Positions 16,735 through 23,916 of a stretch of 62,242 bases of DNA are shown piece after piece. The notes beneath the pieces were generated by a model. That model was given only the letters and a program-made list of their open reading frames with translations, ran no database searches and was not told where the DNA came from. Every line of letters begins with the position of its first letter. Position 1 is the stretch's first letter. The DNA is from Candidatus Peregrinibacteria bacterium CG1_02_54_53 (GTDB taxonomy: Bacteria > Patescibacteriota > Gracilibacteria > Peribacterales > Peribacteraceae), in assembly GCA_001872575.1 (NCBI GenBank), contig MNWP01000033.1, positions 1 to 62,242 of the forward strand, written 5' to 3'. The position numbers and the translations under genes are program-made.

Positions 16735-17604
16735 CTACGGTTGGTTGGCTGCCGTTGAAGGCTTCTTCGTACTGAACAGCCAGCTGGTGAGGAAATCCGC
16801 GGGCATCAGCCCGATGATTTTTCGTGCCTGCAGTTCGGGTTCGAGGGATCTGTTGTTGTATTTCCACTCGAGCTCCTTGAGAAAGAAGCCCGTGTTTCGT
16901 TTCCAGATGCCGTGGTGGTTACGTATCCGTTCCCGAATCCATGTCCACACTTGCCCTGCAACGTCCTTCTCCTGTTCTCCCTGTGTGAAGCGGTGAAACT
17001 TGCCGCAACAAATGAATCCTGCGTAACCCTCTCGGCGGCCGATTGCCTCCTCTTTGGAACCGTACGTATGGAAGTGAAGCACCGCTTCATCATCATTGAG
17101 CGGGTCAATGGTAACCTCTCCGCTTTCCCGTAATTGCACCCCGAACACCGGTGGCTCTTCCCGCGTACTGGCACGCAACTTGCTTTTGCACCATCGACAA
17201 CGGGATGCGTCGTGCACCTCCTGAATGTCTCCCTTGTGTGCGGTGAGGAGCTGCAGTTTTTCCTGCGACAGGCTCTTTTCGGTGAGGAGTTTGCGAAAGT
17301 GATCGTAGAAGACGGTGACCAGCGGGTAGCGGTGATACGTGATCTGTACCGTTCTGTGTGCCGAGAAATCGAGACAGAAGCAGAGCAGGATCTCCGCGCA
17401 CTGCTGAAGTTTGTTGGTATCGGTCACTTTATTGATGCGGAACTTCTTGCCGCACACGGTACATTTCTTGCGCCCGTCTCCCAGCGAATTCAGCTTCGTT
17501 CGTATCTTGCAATAGGGGCAAAGGATGTGACGGGAGGTGTCACTCTGGGTGAGACGCACCTTCTCCTTCAGGTGCGGCAGGAGAGAATCCGCATTGATAA
17601 TCAT
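16735..17604 (-). CDS. IS1595/ISXO2-like transposase
   Basis: 289 residues. An N-terminal zinc ribbon (CPYCKIRTKLNSLGDGRKKC, then VCGKKF) and a second CxxC pair (CRWCKSKLR) precede an ISXO2-like core: VFGVQLRESGEVTIDPL, GYAGFICCGKFHRFTQGEQE, and the C-terminal signature NHHGIWKRNTGFFLKELEWK followed by YNNR. The positions where active relatives carry the second Asp (GS-x-TDE) and the Asn/Glu pair (H-x-N-x-IE-x-FW) read GSKEEAIGRRE and KDVAGQVW, so the catalytic triad seems altered although the frame is intact. Either the element is inactive or the protein has another role. Confidence 0.8.
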   Translation of the reverse strand: MIINADSLLPHLKEKVRLTQSDTSRHILCPYCKIRTKLNSLGDGRKKCTVCGKKFRINKVTDTNKLQQCAEILLCFCLDFSAHRTVQITYHRYPLVTVFYDHFRKLLTEKSLSQEKLQLLTAHKGDIQEVHDASRCRWCKSKLRASTREEPPVFGVQLRESGEVTIDPLNDDEAVLHFHTYGSKEEAIGRREGYAGFICCGKFHRFTQGEQEKDVAGQVWTWIRERIRNHHGIWKRNTGFFLKELEWKYNNRSLEPELQARKIIGLMPADFLTSWLFSTKKPSTAANQP

Positions 17605-17812
17605 CGTAGAGGCGGAAAGGGAACTCTTTGAACGATCAGTATAGTCCTTTTCCAGAAGAAAATGCGTGAAATCGATATTTCATCGACATAATTTCATTAT
17701 GTTGCTCGGAAACTTTTCATCGGTCTAGAGATGAATCTCCTTTGAATCTGTACATTTCTTTCTGATTTTCACTGCTCTCTATTATTGAAAGAAGTCAGTC
17801 TCACATCAGCTG

Positions 17813-18526
17813 TCAGCTCTGAATAAATACCGGAATCCCGATATCGGCCCACTCGTAGATTTCGGTCGCCTCCTCGGGGAGGAAGCGCACGCACCCGTGG
17901 GAAACGGGGATGCCGATGTGACTGAGTGCTTCGCTCCAGTACCCTGAACTCTCTGCAGATATCCCCAAGTAGGGAAGGCTGTGAAGTCCGAATGCACTGT
18001 TCTTGGTGAATGACATGTACTTCGGCATGCGGTACGGCACAGCCTGACCGCTCACGCGCAGATCCTCTTTCTTATAGATTTTGAATTCTCCCCGTGGCGT
18101 CGGCGTGGCCGGGGCGCCCGAACTGATCTGGTACGTCTTCACCACGATCCCATACTCGGTGAGGAATGCTTCCTGGGCTTCCAGATAAATCCAGATGGCC
18201 TTTGCACCGGAGGATACCGTCGGATCGAGGAGTCTCATTTCACCCGCCTTTGCACGTTGCTTCAGCGGATCATCCGTGGACTCCAAGGATTGCAGGACTT
18301 CTTTTCCTACTCCTGATGCGTTGTATCTCTCACGTACTCGCCGAAGCAGCCTGCAAGAAACATCACAGACAGATCTACGGGGGACTTCATTTTCCGTGTC
18401 GATGGTGATTCCCTCTCCGCTTGCATGTACCTCGGGTACACCCTTTTCCGCGACAACCACCGCTGCCGCGTATCCCGTTAGGAGTACGGTGATGCCCGCC
18501 GCCAGTGCTGTGTCCCATTTTCTCAT
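17813..18526 (-). CDS. Exported L,D-transpeptidase (YkuD family)
   Basis: 237 residues with an N-terminal signal/anchor (AAGITVLLTGYAAAVVVAEK). The catalytic domain lies at about 105-237: IWIYLEAQEAFLTEYGIVVK, SSGAPATPTPRGEFKI, FGLHSLPY and the active-site motif SHIGIPVSHGCVRFLPEEA with catalytic His and Cys. It would form 3-3 peptide crosslinks in peptidoglycan or attach proteins to it. It ends the envelope locus and faces a transposon-end promoter at 18.56 kb. The last residues (DIGIPVFIQS) are family-typical, so the gene is complete. Confidence 0.93.
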   Translation of the reverse strand: MRKWDTALAAGITVLLTGYAAAVVVAEKGVPEVHASGEGITIDTENEVPRRSVCDVSCRLLRRVRERYNASGVGKEVLQSLESTDDPLKQRAKAGEMRLLDPTVSSGAKAIWIYLEAQEAFLTEYGIVVKTYQISSGAPATPTPRGEFKIYKKEDLRVSGQAVPYRMPKYMSFTKNSAFGLHSLPYLGISAESSGYWSEALSHIGIPVSHGCVRFLPEEATEIYEWADIGIPVFIQS

Positions 18527-18561
18527 AACTGCAAGAGGTCGTTATTCAAGAAATGAATTTT

Positions 18562-18872
18562 CACAATAGATGCGCGGGTTTATTGAGCAAGCGTGCACGA
18601 ACACGCGGAGTCGCCAGTATCAGACTCCCTTGGCATTCATCTGGACTGTGCGTTTTCCGTTTCATTGGTACCCTTCCTCTGAGTTCAAATAGGTGATGGA
18701 TGGCATCGCCACGGATCGGACGCACTTCATCTTTGCTGTGCGGCAAACGGGTGTACGTTGATCATCACTGTGGAAGAGAGCCCCGGAGATTCTTCGCCTC
18801 TTTATGAGTCCTTTTCTAAGAGAAAGGATGAGAAATACATATCCGATCGACAATACGTCACGATGTTACTCT
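18562..18872 (-). mobile_element. Second MITE-like deletion derivative of the IS element
   Basis: About 310 bp with the same two ends as the full IS. The left part (about 18690-18872) matches the transposase upstream region and first codons (CGATCGACA, a CCTTTTCT...AGAAAGG hairpin, GATCATC, GTGCGGCA, GACGCAC); the frame would read MINVHPFAAQQR and stop. The right part (18562-18655) matches the 3' terminus (GTCCAGA, GGCGACT, GTGCACGC, outward promoter). No transposase core remains. It differs from the 12.1-kb copy in its deletion point. Confidence 0.7.
18563..18590 (-). promoter_or_regulatory. Outward promoter at the second MITE-like end
   Basis: On the minus strand TTGCTC (18585-18590) and TATTGT (18563-18568) are 16 bp apart, pointing at the L,D-transpeptidase gene 36 nt further on. 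Same geometry as at 12.08 and 16.63 kb. Confidence 0.5.
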
Positions 18873-18937
18873 GCAGTTGATGATTGGCTTGAGATCATCT
18901 GCGGTCGGCAGTGTCACTCTTTGGATTTGAATCTTCG

Positions 18938-19063
18938 ATGAAGAAACACCTCACACCTTTGATGCAAAACTGGGGCGAGCTTTGGTATGACGTGCGAACT
19001 GAGATCACCGAGACGTTCAGACAGCTGCAAGGTGCGTTTGCCCTGCTTCGGACAGCTGCCTGA
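18938..19063 (+). CDS. Possible 41-codon small protein at the island edge
   Basis: ATG to TGA encodes MKKHLTPLMQNWGELWYDVR followed by TEITETFRQLQGAFALLRTA and a final A. The sequence is amphipathic-helical and protein-like. It lies between the MITE-like element and the Mrr gene. No strong promoter or ribosome site is visible, so this is a weak call. Confidence 0.3.
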   Translation: MKKHLTPLMQNWGELWYDVRTEITETFRQLQGAFALLRTAA

Positions 19064-19219
19064 GCGATTTGAGTGAACCGGGTCCGGGCCGATGGCTCCA
19101 GCGGAGTCATGGTGCGCTTATGGGTCCATGTCATCGTCAGAGAGTGGCGCCGACGCACCGGCGGCGAAGCGCGCACTATGGAAGGTGCAACGAGACACGA
19201 GTCTCGCTATGCTCCCGCC

Positions 19220-20107
19220 ATGAGCAACATCTCCCAAGAACGCATTGGCGAGTACATCAAGCAGGCGTTTCTGGTGCTGAAGGAGCACGGCGGATCTCTT
19301 CCTTCACGTGAACTGCTGGATATTCTCTCCGAGAAGCTCCACCTCAGTGACGTAGAGCGAGCGCACTATGAGAAGAGCGGAGCGGTGCGCTGGGAGACTA
19401 CCCTTCGTTTCTACAGTATCGGCACCACAAAGGCGGGGTGGCTTCGTAAACAGAAGGGATACTGGATTCTCACGCCTGAAGGCGAGGAGATTGCGAAACT
19501 GCCGCCGAAAGAAGTGATCCAGCGTACACACGAGGCATATGGGCTCTGGCAGAAGAGCCAACCAAAAATAGAAGAAACAGACGAAGAGGTTGAGACCCCT
19601 TCTGAGGGCACCCAGCGCTCGCTGGAGCTTGAACAGGCAGAGTCGAACGCTACGGCGGGTATTGAGGAGTACGTCCGCAATCTCAATCCCTACGACTTCC
19701 AGGACCTCGTGGCCGCTCTCCTGCGTGCCATGGGCTTCCATATCCCCTTCGTAGCTCCGAAGGGCAAGGACGGAGGCGTGGACATCGTGGCCTACAAGGA
19801 CCCGCTCGGGGCCGCGCCTCCGCGCATCAAGGTGCAGGTCAAGCATCGGCAGGAGAAGTGCGGCCCACAGACCGTCCGTGAGCTTCTCGGCGTGATCCGC
19901 AAAGAAGGCGAGGTCGGTCTGATCGTTTCCTCCGGCGGCTTTACCACTGATGCGCTTGTGGAGATTCAGAAGTCCCCAGTCCACATCGAGGCCATCGACC
20001 TGAGCAACCTAATCTCGCTCTGGCAGAAGTACTACGAGAAGGTGGACGAGGAGTCGAAGCATCTCCTACCGCTGCGCTCCATCGCGTTCCTCGATGATGA
20101 GGAGTGA
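19220..20107 (+). CDS. Mrr-family restriction endonuclease (type IV-like)
   Basis: 295 residues. Residues 1-100 are an Mrr N-terminal winged-helix region (YIKQAFLVLKEHGG, VRWETTLRFYSIGTTKAGWL). A linker leads to the PD-(D/E)xK-type catalytic domain: NPYDFQDLVAALLRAMGF, GKDGGVDIVAYKD (Asp about 188) and IKVQVKHR (Gln about 206, Lys about 208), the QxK form typical of Mrr. Such enzymes cut methylated foreign DNA. The start is the ATG at 19220 because TATGCT at 19208-19213 leaves 6 nt before it; upstream in-frame starts would precede the promoter. First gene of a plus-strand accessory island. Confidence 0.92.
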   Translation: MSNISQERIGEYIKQAFLVLKEHGGSLPSRELLDILSEKLHLSDVERAHYEKSGAVRWETTLRFYSIGTTKAGWLRKQKGYWILTPEGEEIAKLPPKEVIQRTHEAYGLWQKSQPKIEETDEEVETPSEGTQRSLELEQAESNATAGIEEYVRNLNPYDFQDLVAALLRAMGFHIPFVAPKGKDGGVDIVAYKDPLGAAPPRIKVQVKHRQEKCGPQTVRELLGVIRKEGEVGLIVSSGGFTTDALVEIQKSPVHIEAIDLSNLISLWQKYYEKVDEESKHLLPLRSIAFLDDEE

Positions 20108-20146
20108 GAGGCAGGATGGGTCACCGGCGTGCTATCCTCAGTGTCC

Positions 20147-20701
20147 ATGCCAAGAAAGCGATTCGATCCGGCCAAGCTATCGACCGAGAACATTCGGAAG
20201 AATCTTGTCCGAGCCGCATTGTTCCTTGCAGCCTACGAGCTCATGCAATTCAGCATCACTGAAGGAGTGAAGGGCTTTCTGTGCTACGAGCAAGATCGCA
20301 AGGAATGGGATGAGAAGTACCGCAAGCAATGCATCGAAAGGGGCTTCACACACAAGAAGTATCTGAGTGATTTCTACAAGTGCTGTTACTGGCTGATCGA
20401 GCAGGGTGCTCTGTCTGAAGGTGATCTCCTCAGCCTCGATGAGATTCATCAGCACAGGAAAGACATTGCTCACAGACTCCCGCACTTCTTGGTTGATACC
20501 TCATACGAGGTGCGTCCTGACCTACTGATGGCAGTGAGGGAGTATATCCGCAGGATCGATGTTTGGTTTGCCAAGAATGACGTACTCATCGACTTGAGCA
20601 CAGGCGATATCGTCGAAATGCCCGAGCAAGAAGAGGAGATCAGATCGGGGAAGATGGCATTCTTCGACCTCATGCTGCAAGCGGTCTTGGACGATCTATA
20701 G
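20147..20701 (+). CDS. Hypothetical protein with a HEPN-type Rx4H motif
   Basis: 184 residues, mostly helical. HRKDIAHRLPHF contains R104-x4-H109, the arrangement of catalytic residues in HEPN ribonucleases, following a predicted helix pair (YKCCYWLIEQGALSEGDLL). Assignment to HEPN is motif-based only. It lies 39 nt after Mrr on the same strand, which fits a defence role (an RNase partnered with DNA cleavage), but it has its own leaderless-type promoter (TATCCT at 20133-20138, 8 nt before ATG). No obvious nucleotidyltransferase antitoxin partner is adjacent. Confidence 0.65.
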   Translation: MPRKRFDPAKLSTENIRKNLVRAALFLAAYELMQFSITEGVKGFLCYEQDRKEWDEKYRKQCIERGFTHKKYLSDFYKCCYWLIEQGALSEGDLLSLDEIHQHRKDIAHRLPHFLVDTSYEVRPDLLMAVREYIRRIDVWFAKNDVLIDLSTGDIVEMPEQEEEIRSGKMAFFDLMLQAVLDDL

Positions 20702-20759
20702 GATGCAGATCGAAGAGACATACAGGTGACCGTACACTCAGGCCGTCTATAATGGGTCC

Positions 20760-21263
20760 ATGACCAAGAACACGCAGCAGCTCACCAAATCACTCCTCTT
20801 CGCTCAGGCACTCATCGCAGCCAATGGCAACGCCACGGAGGCTGCCCGACGAACCTTCCGATTGGGGAGTAAGGGCGGAAAGAACGTCCAGCGTACTGCC
20901 GAGAGCATGGGGTCCGAGTACCTGAGGAAACCTGAGGTTCAGAAGCATCTAACGGAGCTGCTGGACGCTGGAGCCATGAATCGCAACTGGCTCATGCTGC
21001 AGCTCAAGGAGCTCTGTGAGCAGAGAGCCGACCAACACCTTGCCCTCAAGAGCCTCATGTTCGTGACGAGCCTCCTCGGGTTACTTCCCGAGGAACAGGA
21101 AGCGGCTCACGGGCATGGGGACCCGCAGAGAAGAACGGTCTTCATGCTCTCGCCCCCCTCCATGCCCCCGAACGGGGTGCCGCCGCCTGCCCTGGAAAAG
21201 CAGTGGCGAGAGATGGGGTGGAACCCTGGCTGGAAGCCGGGGATTGAGCCACAGAACACATGA
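20760..21263 (+). CDS. Terminase small subunit-like protein
   Basis: 167 residues. AQALIAANGNATEAARRTFR then AESMGSEYLRKPEVQKHLTE is the helix-turn-helix pattern of phage terminase small subunits, which recognise packaging sites. The C-terminus is proline-rich (LSPPSMPPNGVPPPALEKQW). No large terminase, portal or capsid gene is nearby, so it is a stray phage gene or has a different role in the island. The promoter box TATAAT (20748-20753) lies 6 nt before the ATG, so the mRNA should be leaderless. Confidence 0.7.
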   Translation: MTKNTQQLTKSLLFAQALIAANGNATEAARRTFRLGSKGGKNVQRTAESMGSEYLRKPEVQKHLTELLDAGAMNRNWLMLQLKELCEQRADQHLALKSLMFVTSLLGLLPEEQEAAHGHGDPQRRTVFMLSPPSMPPNGVPPPALEKQWREMGWNPGWKPGIEPQNT

Positions 21264-21311
21264 GATATATATCTGAGTGAATTGAGCGACTGGTGGGCGT
21301 ACAATGCGTCC

Positions 21312-21435
21312 GACCCAACTTATCGAGCGGGCTTTCAGTGCCCGCATACCACAGGAACGGACAGTGCAGAAAGGGGCATCTTGCCTCGGTCAACGCACTG
21401 TCCTCGGAGGGTAACCTCCTCGATAACGTTGGGTC
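21312..21435. other. attC-like folded element (four-way junction)
   Basis: A 124-bp stretch with no gene folds on one strand into a closing stem GACCCAAC / GTTGGGTC continued by ATCGAG / CTCGAT, enclosing three arms: CGGGC/GCCCG (7-nt loop), GGACAGTGC/GCACTGTCC topped by GGGGC/GCCTC, and GAGG-GTAA-CCTC with a GNRA-type loop. The outer ends fit integron attC boxes: ACCCAAC matches RYYYAAC and GTTGGGT matches GTTRRRY. It may be a recombination site, or a structured RNA read from a TACAAT box at 21300-21305. No integron integrase is in the window. Confidence 0.6.
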
Positions 21436-21497
21436 AGCCGAGCAGGGTGCCCCTTCCTTGCGTGCGCCCGGTTCGTCCCCACTTTTCCCCCTTGTGT

Positions 21498-21794
21498 ATG
21501 AGACCGTCCGATGAGACCCAGACGAAACAACCGTTCACCACCAAGAGACAGCTGGGCCTGTTGCTCCTTCCCATGATTCTCTTCGCATTCGCTGGAGGTC
21601 GGATGCCTAGTGCCGGTGGCGCGATGGCCGTGCTTCTTCTCGTCGCCCTTTCGCTGTATCTGATTCTTTCCCGCCAACGTCAGGTACAACGAAGGCAGGA
21701 AGGCACATACCGGAAGATCGTTCGTTGGATAGGTAACATCGCTGGATACCTGATCTGGTGGGTTATGGTCGCTTCATTCAACGGCTTGTTCTGA
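21498..21794 (+). CDS. Small membrane protein of the island
   Basis: 98 residues beginning MRPSDETQTKQPFTTKRQLG. Two or three hydrophobic helices follow (LLLLPMILFAFAGG; AMAVLLLVALSLYLIL; GYLIWWVMVASFNGLF) with a charged loop between. It has no recognised family. The start lies about 60 nt after the attC-like element, so it could be a cassette-type gene. Longer reading from further upstream would translate the folded element, so the 21498 ATG is preferred. Confidence 0.55.
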   Translation: MRPSDETQTKQPFTTKRQLGLLLLPMILFAFAGGRMPSAGGAMAVLLLVALSLYLILSRQRQVQRRQEGTYRKIVRWIGNIAGYLIWWVMVASFNGLF

Positions 21795-21816
21795 TCGGCT
21801 TCTTACTCCATTTGGC

Positions 21817-22128
21817 ATGGCAATGGCTATACCCGTATCAGAGGCCGATCTGATCCGCTGGGCTGGATACGCGCTAGAAAGCGGGTCCCCGCAGTATGCC
21901 CTTGAGATGCTTCAGCAATTGCCTTTAGAGCGACTGGAGGACCCGGAGGCTGCCTACCTTCTTGGCTCGGCCTACGAGGCTTTGGGGCGTCTCCAGGAGG
22001 CTCAAGAGGCCTTCGCACGGACTCGCTACTTTGAGGGCAGGAATGCGCGTCTCCATGTGCAGTCGCAGTGGAGAGCTGGTTTGCTGCGTTCCAAATCCAC
22101 TCCTCCCACCAATGCCCATGAGACATGA
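21817..22128 (+). CDS. TPR-like small protein
   Basis: 103 residues. YALESGSPQYALEMLQQLPL then DPEAAYLLGSAYEALGRLQE and AQEAFARTRYF has the spacing of one to two tetratricopeptide repeats. Probably a protein-interaction module. It starts 22 nt after the previous membrane-protein gene and overlaps the start of the next, suggesting cotranslation in one operon. No enzymatic motif. Confidence 0.6.
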   Translation: MAMAIPVSEADLIRWAGYALESGSPQYALEMLQQLPLERLEDPEAAYLLGSAYEALGRLQEAQEAFARTRYFEGRNARLHVQSQWRAGLLRSKSTPPTNAHET

Positions 22129-22375
22129 TGATTTTGCCATCTGGCTTGTTCTCTGGTGGGTCCAGACAATCTGCGTCCTGCTCTTGCTTCGCAGTGGGGT
22201 CAACGATGCAGGCATGCTCTCGCTGTCGTTCGGTATGCTGTGTGCTGTCGCCGACCTGTATGCCATGGAGAAGCTGAGTGCCTTTGCTCCGGAGCACAGA
22301 TTCGAGCTCAGCTGCTTCTTCGGCATTTTTACCGTTGGGCTATTGCTTGTAGCGGCAAGAATGGTGTTTCACTAG
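22112..22375 (+). CDS. Small three-helix membrane protein
   Basis: 87 residues from the ATG at 22112 (another in-frame ATG is at 22118). Hydrophobic stretches FAIWLVLWWVQTICVLLLLR, MLSLSFGMLCAVADLYAM and LSCFFGIFTVGLLLVAARMV suggest three membrane spans. It overlaps the TPR-like gene by about 17 nt, which supports operon membership. No family recognised. Confidence 0.55.
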   Translation: MPMRHDDFAIWLVLWWVQTICVLLLLRSGVNDAGMLSLSFGMLCAVADLYAMEKLSAFAPEHRFELSCFFGIFTVGLLLVAARMVFH

Positions 22376-22432
22376 AACAGGCGTGGCATAGGGCAGGAAG
22401 CGGTCATACAATGATGCCAGCTTCCCCCTCCG

Positions 22433-23125
22433 ATGAAGAAAACCCCAAAAGCTACTCGCCTCCCTGGGCTGCCTCCCTCTCCTCGGCGGTACAGGAACAT
22501 CGTAGATTCCGAATTGGGACCTTCCGATGTCCTGCGATGGCTTGATAGTGTCCATGACTACCTAGTCAACCGAGAGGCAGAAGAGGCCTCTCTTGGTGAG
22601 TATGAACGCCTTCGGGTCCAGGTGGAGCATCTGGATATCAAATGGCAGGGGAACGTCGTAATGAACCCCGATGGCAGTATGTCCGAAGAGAAAGATGACG
22701 ACGCCCTAGACAGAGATCGGCGAAGGCTACTGCAGTTAGTCATGCGAGCAGAACGCCTACTGCAGCGTTATGCCGAGGACACGGGCTCGGATGCCACTGA
22801 AGGTAAGCTGGGAAGGCCGGATGAGGTACACTATTATCCAGACCACATTATCTGCAATAAGAAAAGACTATCAATTATAAAGAACTCCAAGAGGGCTCGG
22901 CTCTGCGAACAACTCTTCGGAGGGGGAGTAGAAATTGGTGATGAGCTATTGTGGGATGAGGTCTATCAGCGTGTGTATGGAGAGATGAAGAAGGACGATG
23001 ATGATTGGCGAGATGTCGATGGATTAGTACGGAGACTCAATGTAGCTGCTGCTCGGCAGGGACTCCTGCATCCAATTTTGATGTTCAGTGGAGGACGTGA
23101 TGGGGTGGTACGACGCATTCGGTAA
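22433..23125 (+). CDS. Hypothetical charged protein with possible C-terminal winged helix
   Basis: 230 residues. The N-terminal half is a charged helical region (NREAEEASLGEYERLRVQVE; DRDRRRLLQLVMRAERLLQR). The C-terminal ~90 residues (KKRLSIIKNSKRARLCEQLF; LLWDEVYQRVYG; DVDGLVRRLNVAAARQGLLH, then RDGVVRRIR) have the helix-helix-helix-wing rhythm of a winged-helix DNA-binding domain of response-regulator type, but this is pattern judgement only. Lies within the plus-strand island. Confidence 0.5.
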   Translation: MKKTPKATRLPGLPPSPRRYRNIVDSELGPSDVLRWLDSVHDYLVNREAEEASLGEYERLRVQVEHLDIKWQGNVVMNPDGSMSEEKDDDALDRDRRRLLQLVMRAERLLQRYAEDTGSDATEGKLGRPDEVHYYPDHIICNKKRLSIIKNSKRARLCEQLFGGGVEIGDELLWDEVYQRVYGEMKKDDDDWRDVDGLVRRLNVAAARQGLLHPILMFSGGRDGVVRRIR

Positions 23126-23173
23126 CAACTCCCACAAACTCCCACAAACTGCAGGTGCCTACGCTCGGCGTCC

Positions 23174-23812
23174 ATGGTACCTGAAGCCAACGACGCCACC
23201 GGCCTCCGACTCCTTGCGAGCCTGCTCAGCCGTTACCTTGCCGACATCGATGGCATGTATTGCTTCTGTAAGAAGCATAGCGAAACCTCAGCCATCCACA
23301 CGAAGGGAAAGGAGCTGCAGGTGTATCGGATGTACCTGAGCGGGTCCAAGTTGGCGGGGCATCTGCACGAGGCCGTGGCCGCGTTGCCTGGCTGGGAGGA
23401 GTCGCCCTTCTGGGGCATGAGCGGCAAGGCTTGGGAGGAGCTTCGCAGGCAGGTGGAGGCTCGCGTGGAGCAACACTCCTCGCAAGTCCATATTTCCAGT
23501 CGCGGGGTCCTCTGGGAGGGTACGCCGATCCTCATCCACGCGTACAAGTTCGACGCGGACAAGTACCTGAAGATCGAGCTCATCCTTCCGGAGTACGAGG
23601 CCCCTCTACCCATCCTTCCGTTGCACAGGATCATCCAGGCGCTCCACTGCCATGAGTTTCTGGTCCCGGAGTTCATCGCGAAGCCGAAGCCGCCTTATGC
23701 AGGACACGAAACAGACTGCTTGATGACGCTCACCGATTATCTCTCGCGCACGATGCCACCGGAGTTGTATGCTACGCGGTGCTTCCCACTTCATCGACTG
23801 GACACGAGTTGA
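23174..23812 (+). CDS. Hypothetical island protein
   Basis: 212 residues of mixed alpha/beta character, with no signal peptide or membrane span. Segments such as LLASLLSRYLADIDGMYCFC and YKFDADKYLKIELILPEYEA look structured. Several Cys/His pairs occur (HCHEF, CFCKKH) without a clear metal site. It precedes the large palindrome and the serine recombinase. Not recognised as any family. Confidence 0.5.
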   Translation: MVPEANDATGLRLLASLLSRYLADIDGMYCFCKKHSETSAIHTKGKELQVYRMYLSGSKLAGHLHEAVAALPGWEESPFWGMSGKAWEELRRQVEARVEQHSSQVHISSRGVLWEGTPILIHAYKFDADKYLKIELILPEYEAPLPILPLHRIIQALHCHEFLVPEFIAKPKPPYAGHETDCLMTLTDYLSRTMPPELYATRCFPLHRLDTS

Positions 23813-23814
23813 CG

Positions 23815-23881
23815 TGCCCACACGGGGCGCCATGCCACCCCGTTCAGTCGGAGTGGGAAGCCATGGCGCCCCTTGTGGGCA
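23815..23881. repeat. Large palindrome before the serine recombinase
   Basis: A 20-bp arm starting TGCCCACACGGGGC (23815-23834) pairs with the arm CATGGCGCCCC...GTGGGCA (23862-23881) with one mismatch; the 27-bp interior can add a CCAC/GTGG stem. It sits 3 nt after the stop of the upstream gene and 35 nt before the recombinase ATG. Possible roles are terminator (no T run), operator, or recombinase binding site. Confidence 0.7.
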
Positions 23882-23916
23882 TGACTTTCCTACTTCATTA
23901 TTTCCCCCCTCTGACT

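Larger units (their letters stand above)
16635..17712 (-). mobile_element. IS1595-like insertion element (complete copy)
   Basis: About 1.08 kb holding one transposase gene. Both ends are recognised because they are repeated in the shortened copies at 12080-12425 and 18562-18872. The segment after the transposase stop contains GTCCAGA, GGCGACTTC, a perfect 14-bp palindrome GTGTGCGCGCACAC and an outward promoter. Exact limits and terminal inverted repeats are approximate; no clear target duplication was identified by eye. Confidence 0.7.

Noticed and set aside
20760-21263. Prophage
   Set aside because: One terminase small subunit-like gene alone; no large terminase, portal, capsid, tail or lysis genes.
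21312-21435. Retron msr-msd RNA
   Set aside because: There are paired ends and stem-loops, but no reverse transcriptase gene is in the window.
23136-23156. CRISPR-like repeats (AACTCCCAC twice and partial)
   Set aside because: Only two or three 10-bp units with no spacers and no cas genes; a simple short tandem repeat.
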